Shown in pieces: positions 1 through 10,413 of a stretch of 64,000 nt of DNA (position 1 is the first letter of the stretch; every line of letters begins with the position of its first letter). The DNA comes from Kalmusia sp. IMI 367209 (Eukaryota > Ascomycota > Dothideomycetes > Pleosporales > Didymosphaeriaceae): contig JAPEUQ010000017.1 of assembly GCA_027946365.1 (NCBI GenBank), positions 682,001-746,000 of the forward strand, read 5' to 3'. Made by a program: the position numbers and the translations under genes. Below the pieces are notes generated by a model. The model was given only the letters and a program-made list of their open reading frames with translations, was not told the DNA's origin and ran no database searches.

Positions 1-1944
1 TTTGCACCGAACCCCATCGAGACCACGACAAGAACGAACCGTCGATTCGCTGTTGAACCGATCGAAACAACTACCAGGTCTTCGAAGGATACACCCAAAG
101 AAGAGAAGGAGGGGATAAAGCGTCCGGGAAGGTTTACACCTGAACTGGTGGAAACATCGGTCAAGAGCCATCGTCGGTTTGCTCCTGAGCCCATCGAGAC
201 GACATTCAGATCGTCCAAAGATCAGCCCACAACAGAAGCGGAGCGCCCAAAACAACGACGAAGATTTGCACCTGAGCCAATAGAAACTTCGACGAAGACA
301 AATCGCCGCTTTGCTCCCGAACCTATAGAGACTTCAACGAGAAGTAGCCGCAAGAAGTTTGCAGACGACTGGGCCACTGCAAGCTCGCAGAAGAGGGACA
401 AGAAGCCACGGAAGTTCGCACCTCAGTTGATAGAGACAGCGCGACGTTCTCGTCGTGATGGAGACTCCACTCCCACACTTCGCCGATCTGACAAGACGGA
501 AGCAACTCCTCTGGACGGTTCGGTTCCCAATCCACCGGACAACACTCCAACCTTGGACTTTGCACACAATCCACTCTTCCTCGAAATCCAACGCGCAACG
601 TCACCGCTCAATCGAAGAAGAATGCCGAGGTGCCGACCCTCGCAGCATTGCTTTCATGTACCCGACCTTGACCCGATCGAGTCCTCTGAATCTGAGAGTT
701 CGACGCCTGCGTCGCCTATCACCTCCCCACACAAGACCTTGTGCCGTCCTTATTCCTACGAGAAGCATTCATATAAAGAACCTACGCGAATAAGGGAAAG
801 TGTCGATGAGCGTTCTTCTGGGTACCTACTTGAACTGGCTGCAAAGGCTGCCCAAAAGCAATTGCGTGACCAAGAGATGGCGGCGTTTCCCAATGGTGAT
901 TATTACGAGCACGTCGATCACTTTGTAGACCACGATGATGAGTCCATCGGTGGTACGTTGGATAGAGAGGATTCAACTTTCAGTGAAGTAAATTGGGAGT
1001 TGGTGGCCATGCGCAAGCATAGGGAGAAAGAAGAGAAGAAAGAGGAAGACGCAGACATTGACTCGAAATCAAATCCACGGAGTAATGCAGCACCGCCCCT
1101 CAGCCCAACTAGCAAGGAAGTCATAGGTTGTCAGAAGAATAGTGAACTGGACAGAATGAGGAGGGAGGCTCGACCTCCAATGCTCGGGAAGGACATTAAG
1201 TTTCCAAGATGTCACTCCCCAGAACCAGCTCGATTCGACACCACGCAAGGCTGCGACGCCGTCCGAATAGCGATGTGTTACCTGAGCGAGCAAACTCAGC
1301 AAGCCGAGAAAGGCGAGAGTCTCTGGTGTGGTCAAGGCAATGGGAGACAGACCAGCAGAGTATCCTCACTCTGGTCGACTCCCAGCAGTCGGCGCGAAAG
1401 TAAGAATGGGCTTTGGGCTGGCTGCTGCACCAGCTCCGAGAGCCTGCCCAAGGGTCCGACGGGCATTCTCACTCCAAGAATTGAGACGGCCGATCTGCTA
1501 TCGCCTTGCCCTACGCCGTCTGCATCTCTTCTACCGCCAACGCCACCTGCTTCCACCGCCGATTTTGCCTGCATCGACGAGAAGCTCACCTTCGCGCTGT
1601 CAATCGACGAGGACTATAACGACGATTTTGTCACACAGGTGTACAACTATCTCTCTCTCGGATACCCATCTATGGCTCAACCATTCGACGACGAGCTGTC
1701 TCGGATCTCGAAGATTCCCGTCTCTGACCTGAGGCAAGATGACCATCTTGCCGAGTCGAAAGGATACATTCGCCTAGGCGAAGACGGCAATCTTACAAGT
1801 ACAGATATCACAGAAGAGTCTTGCATGAGATGGCGCGCGCTACGGGTGTACATTAGAGAGTGGGCAAAGCAGCATCCTAACATGGCCGGCGATAACCTCG
1901 CAGGTGCGGGCATAGCTGTGCGGAAGGGCAGCTGGGCTGTCTGA
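1..1944 (+). CDS. FAPEPIET-repeat protein (5' partial)
   Basis: The frame is open from base 1, so the N-terminus lies outside the window; it ends at TGA 1942-1944. The first 150 codons carry about eight degenerate copies of a motif around F-A-P-E-P-I-E-T-S/T, spaced 15 to 30 residues apart by basic linkers rich in R, K and S. The middle is Ser/Pro-rich and acidic (I-E-S-S-E-S-E-S-S, then an R-E-S-V-D-E-R segment). The last 110 residues look folded (D-E-D-Y-N-D-D-F and M-R-W-R-A-L-R-V-Y-I-R-E-W). I recall this layout from uncharacterised proteins of other Pezizomycotina but know no function. No membrane segment is seen. A GTG at 148 is not a credible start because coding continues upstream. 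Confidence 0.85.
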   Translation, partial: FAPNPIETTTRTNRRFAVEPIETTTRSSKDTPKEEKEGIKRPGRFTPELVETSVKSHRRFAPEPIETTFRSSKDQPTTEAERPKQRRRFAPEPIETSTKTNRRFAPEPIETSTRSSRKKFADDWATASSQKRDKKPRKFAPQLIETARRSRRDGDSTPTLRRSDKTEATPLDGSVPNPPDNTPTLDFAHNPLFLEIQRATSPLNRRRMPRCRPSQHCFHVPDLDPIESSESESSTPASPITSPHKTLCRPYSYEKHSYKEPTRIRESVDERSSGYLLELAAKAAQKQLRDQEMAAFPNGDYYEHVDHFVDHDDESIGGTLDREDSTFSEVNWELVAMRKHREKEEKKEEDADIDSKSNPRSNAAPPLSPTSKEVIGCQKNSELDRMRREARPPMLGKDIKFPRCHSPEPARFDTTQGCDAVRIAMCYLSEQTQQAEKGESLWCGQGNGRQTSRVSSLWSTPSSRRESKNGLWAGCCTSSESLPKGPTGILTPRIETADLLSPCPTPSASLLPPTPPASTADFACIDEKLTFALSIDEDYNDDFVTQVYNYLSLGYPSMAQPFDDELSRISKIPVSDLRQDDHLAESKGYIRLGEDGNLTSTDITEESCMRWRALRVYIREWAKQHPNMAGDNLAGAGIAVRKGSWAV

Positions 1945-2460
1945 TTCGATTTTTTGATTTGTGCATTGCGTCCTTGAATTTTAGCGAGCATTGGAGCGGA
2001 TTTGCGTTTTCTCTTTTGCTGCTCTGGCTCTCTACCTGGAGTTATTGGAATACCGATTGGATGTCTAGATATTGATGGGATCTCTTTATTGTATAGTCTT
2101 GCTATTTATACGCTTTGTAATTCAAGGAGTGGCTCGATGCAATTCGGCCTTGTTGCTATGATGGCTGAATCTCCTCATTATGTGCTGGCGAAGTGAGGTA
2201 CACTATCACGGACAAATAAACGAATTGAACCAAAAGCATAGGACTTCAGTCACTGCACATATCCTATCCTTCGATTACGAGATACCTGAGCAAAACACAA
2301 ATAATACACGGTTCAAGTGTTTCGATAGATTACTACTTGTCACGTTCTTTCTTCTTTGGAGGCCATGGCGATGACATTGCAAGTGTAAGTATTCGTCTCT
2401 CAGACTCGGCATGTGGATGCGACGTATGTTATTTGAGTAGCCCTTTCAACACCATTGGCT
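1945..2460. other. Convergent intergenic tract
   Basis: Lies between two convergent gene ends and should hold both 3' untranslated regions. It is AT-rich with several AATAAA-like words (for example ACAAATAAAC near 2211). I see no further gene. Confidence 0.5.
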
Positions 2461-4676
2461 TCACATGCCTAGCATAGCAAGAAGTTCAGGTCCCGGCGGC
2501 TCCGGTATGTCGTATGAAACCCCCTCTACGCGACGCCTGTATCGTCCGTCTACTAAATAGACTTCGTAGCGTGTAGCTTGGAGATAGGAAACGTAGAGAT
2601 CTTCTTCCTCTTCCACCAACTCCTCCTCATCTTCTTCTTCTTCATCTTCCTCTATCTTCAGCCTCCATCCGTCATAATCTTCACCATCTTCGTAAAATAC
2701 CGTATTAGGCCCATGGCGGGCCTGTTCTTCAAAGTATTTCATCCGCGTCATGACGCGGTATCTTACCTCCGGTTCGTGCTCTTCGCTCAGTGCTAGCTGA
2801 AAGCCGTCGACGGCCGCCTGATCTTCCAAATAAACCGTCAGGAGGGACAGAGTAGGTGGCATCTCCGAGATCAGTGCTGCCAGCAATGACTTGCTTTCCG
2901 AATCGTTGTTGTTCAATCCATCGCTGTCGAATTCATCGCTTTGTAATCTACCGGGCCTGTCTGCTTGGATTACAAGGTGCTTTAAAGACGGAGGCGCCTT
3001 GGTGCACATGAGGAATTCGCATTCAGAGTCATCATCATCATCATTATCGTCGTCGTCGTCATCGTCATCGTCATCTTGGTCACTATCGTCTTCCATTGCC
3101 AACGCAATTCGTACGCCAACTTCGAGTCGCTGCAGAGAAGTCATTCTGGATAGAGATTCGAAGATTCCCGCCTCCTCGCTCATGTGGTATAGTCCTGCGA
3201 GCACCAGCTCTTCCAATTGTTCTTGGAACGGATGTAATAATTGGAATAGTCTGTCGAGTGATAGGTTTTGGTCGGGGTCAAATGCCTCCTGTATCAAACC
3301 GAACGCCGTTAGCTTTGGACAGGCTTCTAGCAGGACCTTCGCGTTGAAGGCGGTAATGTTGCCCTGCAGAAGCATGAGTCTGCGGATGTTGCAGGGCTTA
3401 GGCGGTAACCATGATGTGGCGTCTTTCTTGCGTTGCTCGTGGAGGAACCGGGAGCTGCACGTTCCGAACGTTTCGAAGGACTCTAAGTTTTTTCCTTGCA
3501 ATACCTCGTTGAAAAGTTCGAGGATGCCTGAATGAGGAGAGTAGGTTAGCAAAGCTCGCTCATCGAGCGTATCCAGGACTATGTGGCGCGTTGTAGACGA
3601 TGTAAATGAAGTGAAGTCAGTCCGGTTTACTTACCGGATTTGACGGCTACCCTTTTCAATGCCCCAAATCGATGTCCTGCTCCTTTGAAAGAGAGCCCAC
3701 TGTAGGCGAGCGGCATCTTCTGGAAGTAAATTTCCTCAACATTAGGTAGTAATGCTAGCAAAAGAATTACCAAAGGCTCTTCAGCGCCTGCGCGGAGTCC
3801 AAGGCAGAATCGCCTGTCATATGGGATAGAACTTAGGTAGTTGTCCCATGACCATGATGTCCGAGCAATTTTGCAGGATTCTGTGCTTCGAAGTTTCTGG
3901 CGCAGTTCATTTTGCCCTCTATAAGGGAGAGCGTCCGATATGATACCGGCTGCTTTGGCAGTCTCAGTGTACAAGGTATACGTTGCTTCATCTGGCTCGA
4001 GACTGCGCTGAGTCGACAGGCGATATTCAGCGACTTCATCCTTGATCTTGGGCCTGGAACGCGCATGTTCCCACAAACCATTATCCGAATCATCGTCGTT
4101 GGAATAGCTGTAAGCATCGTGATAGCTGAAATGATCGTAGTCGGTAGCACGAAGATAGTATTCGCCATCTATGTCGTCTTCGGAATTCTCCTCCAAATCA
4201 TCTTCCCACTCAGCCTCTAGCTCGTGGATTGGCCTAGGTCTCGGCCCCCGTCCTGCCTCGACCTCATTGATACGTTGCATAAGACGTGCAAAATTGCGTT
4301 TCATGTCTTTTGGGAGAGTCCTGCTCGAAGCAGATGCATCTACCGTCACCGGAGACTCTTCGTTGTCAATCTCATCGCATAAAGTACGACCGTCTGCTTC
4401 GTATTTCCAATAGCGCCAATCGATTGACGACAGGGTACTCCACTCTCTAAGCTGAATCCGCCGTACACGCAGCGCAAGATCCGGACGCTTGAGTATCACT
4501 CGTAGGAAAGGGACGAACGATGTCCTCTTGTGGACAGCAGTGTATTCGCGGAAGAGTTCGGCTTCCGTACCGGCTCGCAGCCGCTTGCAAACAAGTGACG
4601 CATTTAAGAGATCGACTTGTGAGAGATATGATGCAATCTGTGTCAGAAGTTCTGTGCTTAGGTTGTTCAGGCCCAT
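2461..4676 (-). CDS. F-box protein
   Basis: Two exons, 4676-3635 and 3527-2461, give 702 aa. The 107-base intron 3634-3528 has donor GTAAGT, branch TTTGCTAAC and acceptor TTCAG, and joins the frames exactly (1042 + 1067 = 703 codons). Residues about 4 to 45 form an F-box (N-L-S-T-E-L-L-T-Q-I-A then L-N-A-S-L-V-C-K-R-L), the Skp1-binding element of SCF ubiquitin ligases. The rest contains leucine-rich stretches suited to substrate binding, but no clean LRR array. Two acidic low-complexity tracts stand out, a run of about 20 Asp coded near 3030-3080 and a Glu run near 2605-2650. The substrate is unknown. Confidence 0.85.
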
Positions 4677-6474
4677 GGTGGTGAAGTATCGACGCGTGTT
4701 GTGTCAATACAACATGCAAACTAAGCGAGGATTTTTGGGTCAACATCTTCGTATATAAGGTATTCGAAGCCTAGTCAGAAAGCCAATTTGGTTGGGCCGT
4801 GCTAGTGTCAATTGAGCATGGCGATCGTCCATCTAAAACATGTTCATACTGAGCCGCGTAATTCACTTCCTTTACAGTCAACTCCAATAAACTACGCTAG
4901 ATCTTCGGATACACCAGTGGCAGGTCTTATCGGACCTTTTCTATACGTTGTCACTGATCATCATTTATCCTTGACATAAGGTATCAATGTGTAAGTCGCA
5001 CTACACGAACTAGATGCAGGATAACGGTTTTTACAGATGTCTTCGTGTATCATACATGCTGAAATGACGTGAAATATAGTGTGTCTCAAGAATTCTCTCT
5101 AGATACTGGGATCTTGAGCAAATGGGATTTAATGATCTACCAATCCGGGTTCTGTAATTGACGAAGCACGGATGCTTTCTTATCGGGCCGCTTTGTCTTC
5201 GCACCTGATTATCCTCCACCTGCCTCCAATAGCAGCGAAGGCTTTCACTCAAAAAGATGGTGCGGGGTGAGCGCCGAATTTTTAACCGAAGCATATACAC
5301 GTTATGCTCAAATGACTCGCTGACGGCAGACCGCCCTTTCTTGGTACATTAGTTTACACACCCGCACTACTCTTCAATCATCATCTTCCTACCTATTTTA
5401 GCACCCTCCTTGGTTTATATTGCCACGCTGGAATACTAGCACTGGCTACAACTACTCCCGTGACCGTATAATTGTGAATAAGTGCAACATTTGGCGCAGG
5501 TTGCTCTCACCATCAGTTGAGGAGTTTCTATGCTTTCAGGTCTCTAGATCATGTTCTAATCGCAGGACTACGGCTGCAAATAATTTCGATGTTTTCCATT
5601 GAAATGCTTGTATGATGATGCTTGAAAATGAAGATGAACGGAGCCAGGCGATAGAAATGCTGGCTACCACAGGAAAGGACGGTGGTGAACTTCCGATGTG
5701 GGTAATGTGTAGTAGTGAGAGCGTGAAGCAGCACAAGTCGATGGCATATTGCCATCTCGCGACGCTGGACACAAAAGGCCTCCACACCCAACTAAGTTTC
5801 CCAAGAGCTTTCGTATGAGTTGCTACTCATGAATATGATCTGCGGCTATCGTAGTCGAGCCCTAGAAAATGAGCAGTTCGTATATCACCAAAACTTGAGA
5901 GGTTCAACACTATTATACAAATATTCAAAGCTTCACCACAGCTGAAGCTGATGAAATAATATTTCTTTACAAACACAAGAACATTGCAAACAGACACAGG
6001 AGGCTATATGAGCCCGAACCGCTAACGAAGTATCAACCGTCAAATTACACCAGGCTACAGTCCTCTAAACAACCCGCCCACCAGGACGAAAAATTCCGGC
6101 GATCGTCTTGACTTCATTGACCTCTTACGGCACCTTCGCGTGCTCCATACCATTTCCAAGATTCCCCGAGACCGTCCTCACAAAAATGGTGAGCTCGCTC
6201 GGAGAGGCTAGTCGCTGAGAGGCTCGCTCGGAGGATGCGCGCGCTGATTGGTCACCGGGCTACTAAATATGCCCGATGTGGTACACCTCCGCCCGAAAGA
6301 TCTAAGACTGAATTCGTCCGTCGCGAAATGGTAGATGAGCTGGGAGTATATAATGGCCGACTGAGAGAGTCCAATTGTCCAACTCACAACATTCTATTTG
6401 CGTTCAACAAGTCTCATATCACATCTTCAATTGCCTTAGTAGAATATTCAAACCCGAAGTCATCTGCTGCCACA
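4677..6474. other. Divergent intergenic tract
   Basis: This 1.8 kb separates the F-box and SDR start codons and must hold both promoters. Most is AT-rich with no credible gene. Near its right end are a 12-base direct repeat (6193-6204 and 6222-6233) and a short minus-strand coding-like remnant (6065-6187), both described in the findings. Confidence 0.5.
6347..6354 (+). promoter_or_regulatory. TATA-like box of the SDR gene
   Basis: TATATAAT lies about 120 bases upstream of the chosen ATG at 6475. That position fits a TATA element and a short leader, and argues against the longer frame beginning at 6235. Confidence 0.4.
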
Positions 6475-7524
6475 ATGTCGTCTACTACAAACCCTGAATG
6501 GAACAACAAAACCGCCGCAACGACTGTCGCGGCTACTTTTCCGGAAGCGATCAAGAATCGCACAATTCTCATAACTGGTGTCAATAAATCCGGCCTAGGA
6601 TACGGCACCGCCTCGGCATTCGCCACACAATCTCCCTCCACCATCATCATCACTGGCCGCGCCCCCACCAAGCTCCAAGAAAGCCTTGAGTCCCTCCGTG
6701 CCGCTTACCCCGCTGTAAACTTCAAGCCGCTCACGCTGGACCTAAGCTCCCAGAAATCCGTACGTCAGGCTGCCGCCGAGGTGCTGGAATGGAACGATAT
6801 TCCTGCAATCGACATCGTGGTGAACAACGCGGGGGTGATGAACATCCAGGAGCGCACTTTCAGCGTAGACGGCATCGAGATGCACTTCGCAACCAACCAC
6901 ATCGGTCACTTCCTCTTCACGAACCTGATCATGAGCAAGATACTTGCTGGGAAGACGAAACGCATCATCAACATAAGCAGCTTGGGCACTTTCGTCTCGC
7001 CCATCCGCGCGAGCGATTTGAAATGGGAGACGCCGCTCGGGCAGATCCCCGAGAAAGAAAAGCCCAATGTGGCGATGCTGAAGATGGCGCGGCTATTTGT
7101 AGATGATGAGACGACGTACATTCCCATGGGTGCGTATGGGATGAGCAAGACGGCTAATATCTTGTACTCTGTGGGGTTGAACACAAGGTTGGGTGACAAA
7201 GGTGTGCTGAGCTTGGCATTGCACCCTGGAGAGATCATGACGGAGCTGCAGCGCTCGACGGACCTGGAGTGGCTTGAGAAGACGGTCGAGTTTAGAGTAA
7301 AATCTGGACAGCCAGGATTCAAGACTGTGGATGAAGGTGCTGCTACGGGACTGGTCGCGGCCACCGATCCCAAGTTGGGGAGGCCGGGAGCTGACGGGAA
7401 GGGAACCTATTTGAGTGATTGCCAGATCACGGAACAGGTGCCGCCGTATTCTTTGGACAAGGCTGAGGCAGATAAGTTGTGGGAGATTAGTGAGGGTATT
7501 GTGGGAGAGAAATTCGCTTGGTAG
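6475..7524 (+). CDS. Short-chain dehydrogenase/reductase
   Basis: Intronless, 349 aa. This is a classical NAD(P)-dependent SDR with a Rossmann fold. The nucleotide-binding loop T-G-V-N-K-S-G-L-G is at residues 34 to 42, N-N-A-G at 117 to 120, the structural Asn at 141, the catalytic Ser in N-I-S-S-L at about 168, and the Y-G-M-S-K dyad as Tyr221/Lys225. I chose the ATG at 6475 over the open frame from 6235 because the first 80 codons lack SDR features and contain a TATA-like box. No signal peptide is seen, so it is probably cytosolic. The substrate cannot be read from sequence; related fungal SDRs act on alcohols, ketones or polyketide intermediates. Confidence 0.9.
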   Translation: MSSTTNPEWNNKTAATTVAATFPEAIKNRTILITGVNKSGLGYGTASAFATQSPSTIIITGRAPTKLQESLESLRAAYPAVNFKPLTLDLSSQKSVRQAAAEVLEWNDIPAIDIVVNNAGVMNIQERTFSVDGIEMHFATNHIGHFLFTNLIMSKILAGKTKRIINISSLGTFVSPIRASDLKWETPLGQIPEKEKPNVAMLKMARLFVDDETTYIPMGAYGMSKTANILYSVGLNTRLGDKGVLSLALHPGEIMTELQRSTDLEWLEKTVEFRVKSGQPGFKTVDEGAATGLVAATDPKLGRPGADGKGTYLSDCQITEQVPPYSLDKAEADKLWEISEGIVGEKFAW

Positions 7525-7930
7525 AGAAGCTACGGAAAAGAGCGTTGTACTGATGATGCCTTACTAAATCTCAACTTGGTCATTCACCTGCGTCTGAGGG
7601 ATAGTTACTTTGTATAATTAAAATACAATTTGTATACAGTCTGTGGTTTGTGGATGGTCAGTATAATTCATAACACAAAAGGGTTCGGCTCAAACCGATA
7701 AATATATCATATGTCTGTGTAATCGAGGGGCACAAAAGCCACAGTGCAGAGGAGAAAGCTTACCTAACTTATCGAAACCACAGTCAGGTAACCTAGTCGC
7801 GAGCACTTTATGGACAAGTTTGGTAAGTACGAACATGTCATAGGTCAGATGACGACCGTCTTCATTTATACTATATATCTTAGGCAACCTGACCTGCCAT
7901 GTTTCTCTAGATTTGCATCTCAAGGCCCTG
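7525..7930. other. Convergent intergenic tract
   Basis: Holds the 3' ends of the SDR (+) and MFS (-) genes. It is AT-rich; nothing else is recognised. Confidence 0.5.
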
Positions 7931-9433
7931 TTAATAGGTAAATTTGAAGCCTTGTGTAGACTCCAGTATTTGTTTCCCCGCCCTTTGCCGTTGGTTTGCC
8001 ATGTAGAAAAACACGGAGAATGCAGCAATGCATCCAATTATTAGTATGTGTGACCTATCCGAATCAGAAAAAAAATCGACTTCACTATGACAATTTACTC
8101 ACCCGATCGAGACCCAGATTGCCGTCATATATTTCGGTGCCTCGGGTTGCCTTACAATAAAACTACCGGCAATGCCACCCGCTCCATTGAAAGCAGTGAC
8201 TGCGGCGGCTGTGAAAACCCGCTTCCACTGTCCCACTATATTGTTCGCTTGGTAGGTTGCCATTGCTGCCCAGTTCGCGACATAAGCTCCTGTTGCAAGA
8301 TATGTGCCCACATAGCGGACAGTGACTTGGTCACTGAAGCCAAGCATACAGAAGCCAGCAATGAGACAAAGCGAATTGAACGTGATGATGGGGCCACGAA
8401 GCTGGAATTTATCGCCAATGAGGGACGAAAGTATAGCTGGGACAACCGAGTAATAGTACGGTGGCGCGGAAAGTAGGATCGCTGCGTCTGTGCTGAAACC
8501 CATGCCACCTTGAAGGATGATGGGTAGAAAGTATGACAAGCTCGTGGATACTAAATTTTGAAGGAAGTACAGGACGCAGAAGCCGTAAATTTTGGGGTCT
8601 TTGGCGTGCACCAGGACTTTGGACCAAGAGAATTGATCTGGCTCGACATCTCCACGGTCTTTTTCGATGCGATTCGCAGCAATCTCCGACTCCTCCGGGC
8701 TTAGAAAATAGAAGCTCTTGTGCGCGTTCTCCGGAAAGTCAACCATCCACCAGTAAGTGAGGATGCCCATGAAGGCTGTGATGGTTCCTTGAACAACGAA
8801 CATCCATTGCCAGCCCTTCAACCCGGACGACCCATCAAGCTTGTTCAGCCCAAAATTGACAATACTTCCTGTTGCTAGAACAATAACTTCTCCACTTTGC
8901 ATGAGCGCAAAACGAAGCTGCTGTTCTTTGCGCGTGTACCATGTCGATATTAGATACGTCAAGCCGGGATAGACGCCACTCATGGCTATACCGAGCAAGA
9001 TCCGAAGCGCGATCATCTGCCTCCACGTTTGCACAAAGGCGGTACACAGCGTGATGATGCCGAAACAGACAGTAATGAAGCTGAACCATATTCTGGGCCC
9101 AAAAGTGCGCACTGCAATCGTCGACGGAAGTTGAAAGGCTATAGACGCAATCGTGAAAATAAATATAGACACCGAGTATCGATTTCCCTGATCCAGGTGC
9201 AGATCCGATAGCATGCTGGTTACAGACGCGCTTGAGATGACTCCACTGTCGAGCAAATCCAAGCTGCACAAGATGCCAGCTATGCTGCATAATCGGAAAT
9301 CAACCTTCAACCGAATCCTCCGCTCGCGGGCTTGCTTGTCGATGACTCCTTGCTCTTCTTGCTCATCTGTAGCGACATCTTGAACGTCCGTCACCAGGGT
9401 CTCATCGTCTTGTGTCGAGGGCGATTTTTTCAT
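7931..9433 (-). CDS. MFS transporter, anion:cation symporter family
   Basis: Exons 9433-8103 and 8054-7931 give 484 aa; the 48-base intron 8102-8055 has donor GTGAGT and acceptor GATAG. The last exon adds a final hydrophobic helix and a polar tail. A polar cytosolic N-terminus of about 45 residues precedes twelve predicted membrane segments. The protein resembles the Dal5/Tna1/Seo1 group: L-L-D-S-G-V-I-S in helix 1, R-I-L-L-G-I-A-M-S-G-V-Y-P-G in helix 4, S-T-W-Y-T-R-K-E-Q after it, and the D-F-P-E-N-A loop before the central linker. Known members import organic anions such as allantoate, nicotinate, pantothenate or small peptides by proton symport at the plasma membrane. The substrate here is not assignable. 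Confidence 0.9.
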
Positions 9434-10413
9434 TTTGACGAGAGGAGTGAGGGGTCATGGTGACACAGCGAAGCGGAGAGAAACTTATCTCTGATAGTAG
9501 GTGCGGTGTCGGACGAATCTGCGAGCACGTCAAATTAGCCGAGGTGCAGGGCTAGCTGACAAAAGCACATGTCTACTATGGTGGTCGGGGTCCGACATGC
9601 TACAAATGACACGGGTATTGGCTATGGGATGCAAGAGGGATGGTATTTTCACAACATATGCGATTCCTCACTACCCAAGAGTGTGGGAGGCATAGTGAGC
9701 AAGGATCGAAGTGAACCGACTTCACTTGTCTTGGCGTTATTAGCTGGGGTCCATCTGCTCTCAGCGGTACTCTTGAGTCCTACACTTCCTCTTGATTTGG
9801 GAGCTATGATTGGAGTATTTATCTCAAAAGGCTGGATGCACCGTAGTTCTACCGTCTGAAAGTTTGTACATGGTCACCATCTGGGCGACGCTGCCAATCT
9901 AGCTCCTGATGCACCATGCCCTTACTAGAGGTACTCTTCTAGGCGCAAAGTGTGTGCAAACAACGAAAAGCAATATACTAGGGTCAAATGTCTGATGGGG
10001 AGCGTTTGGAAAAAAGGTCAGGGCGCAAGGCACGATGCAGCATTGACGTCGTTCACATAGTGGACCTTGCCCGATTCGAGTGGTGGCTCGTGCTTGCGCC
10101 TCAGCTTCGCACCTGTGGACGGTGTCTGTCTCACCTCGCATGCAATTGCAGCAGCCATCTGAGCACGTTCTTTGCGTTCTGCTCCCCGCAAACACTCCCT
10201 TCAGTGTCTCCACCGACATCCCCACGCTGCCGCCGCTGGTGGGCCTCCGACGAGCGCCCGCGCTGCTGCCAGCCCCTCGACAACACGCACGCACCCCCGT
10301 AGCCTCCGCCCAGCTTATGCAGCGCAGCACGTTTCCGCGTCATTTGTAGCACCACCGTGCTTTCATTCCCCGTCAAGAAGCCTGACGGCGTATTACACCC
10401 CTCGACCAACGCC
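9434..10413. other. Divergent promoter region, MFS / SLA1
   Basis: Carries the upstream sequences of both divergent genes. The SLA1-proximal part (10130-10410) is C-rich with CT tracts, as in many constitutive fungal promoters. The short plus-strand frames at 9501-9859 have no recognisable protein features. Confidence 0.5.

Noticed and set aside
2891..3535. 214-codon plus-strand frame rich in Ser
   Set aside because: Antisense to the F-box gene; the Ser run is the complement of the Asp repeat.
6235..6474. 80-codon N-terminal extension of the SDR
   Set aside because: No SDR features, contains a TATA-like box and reads like promoter DNA; ATG 6475 gives a normal SDR start.
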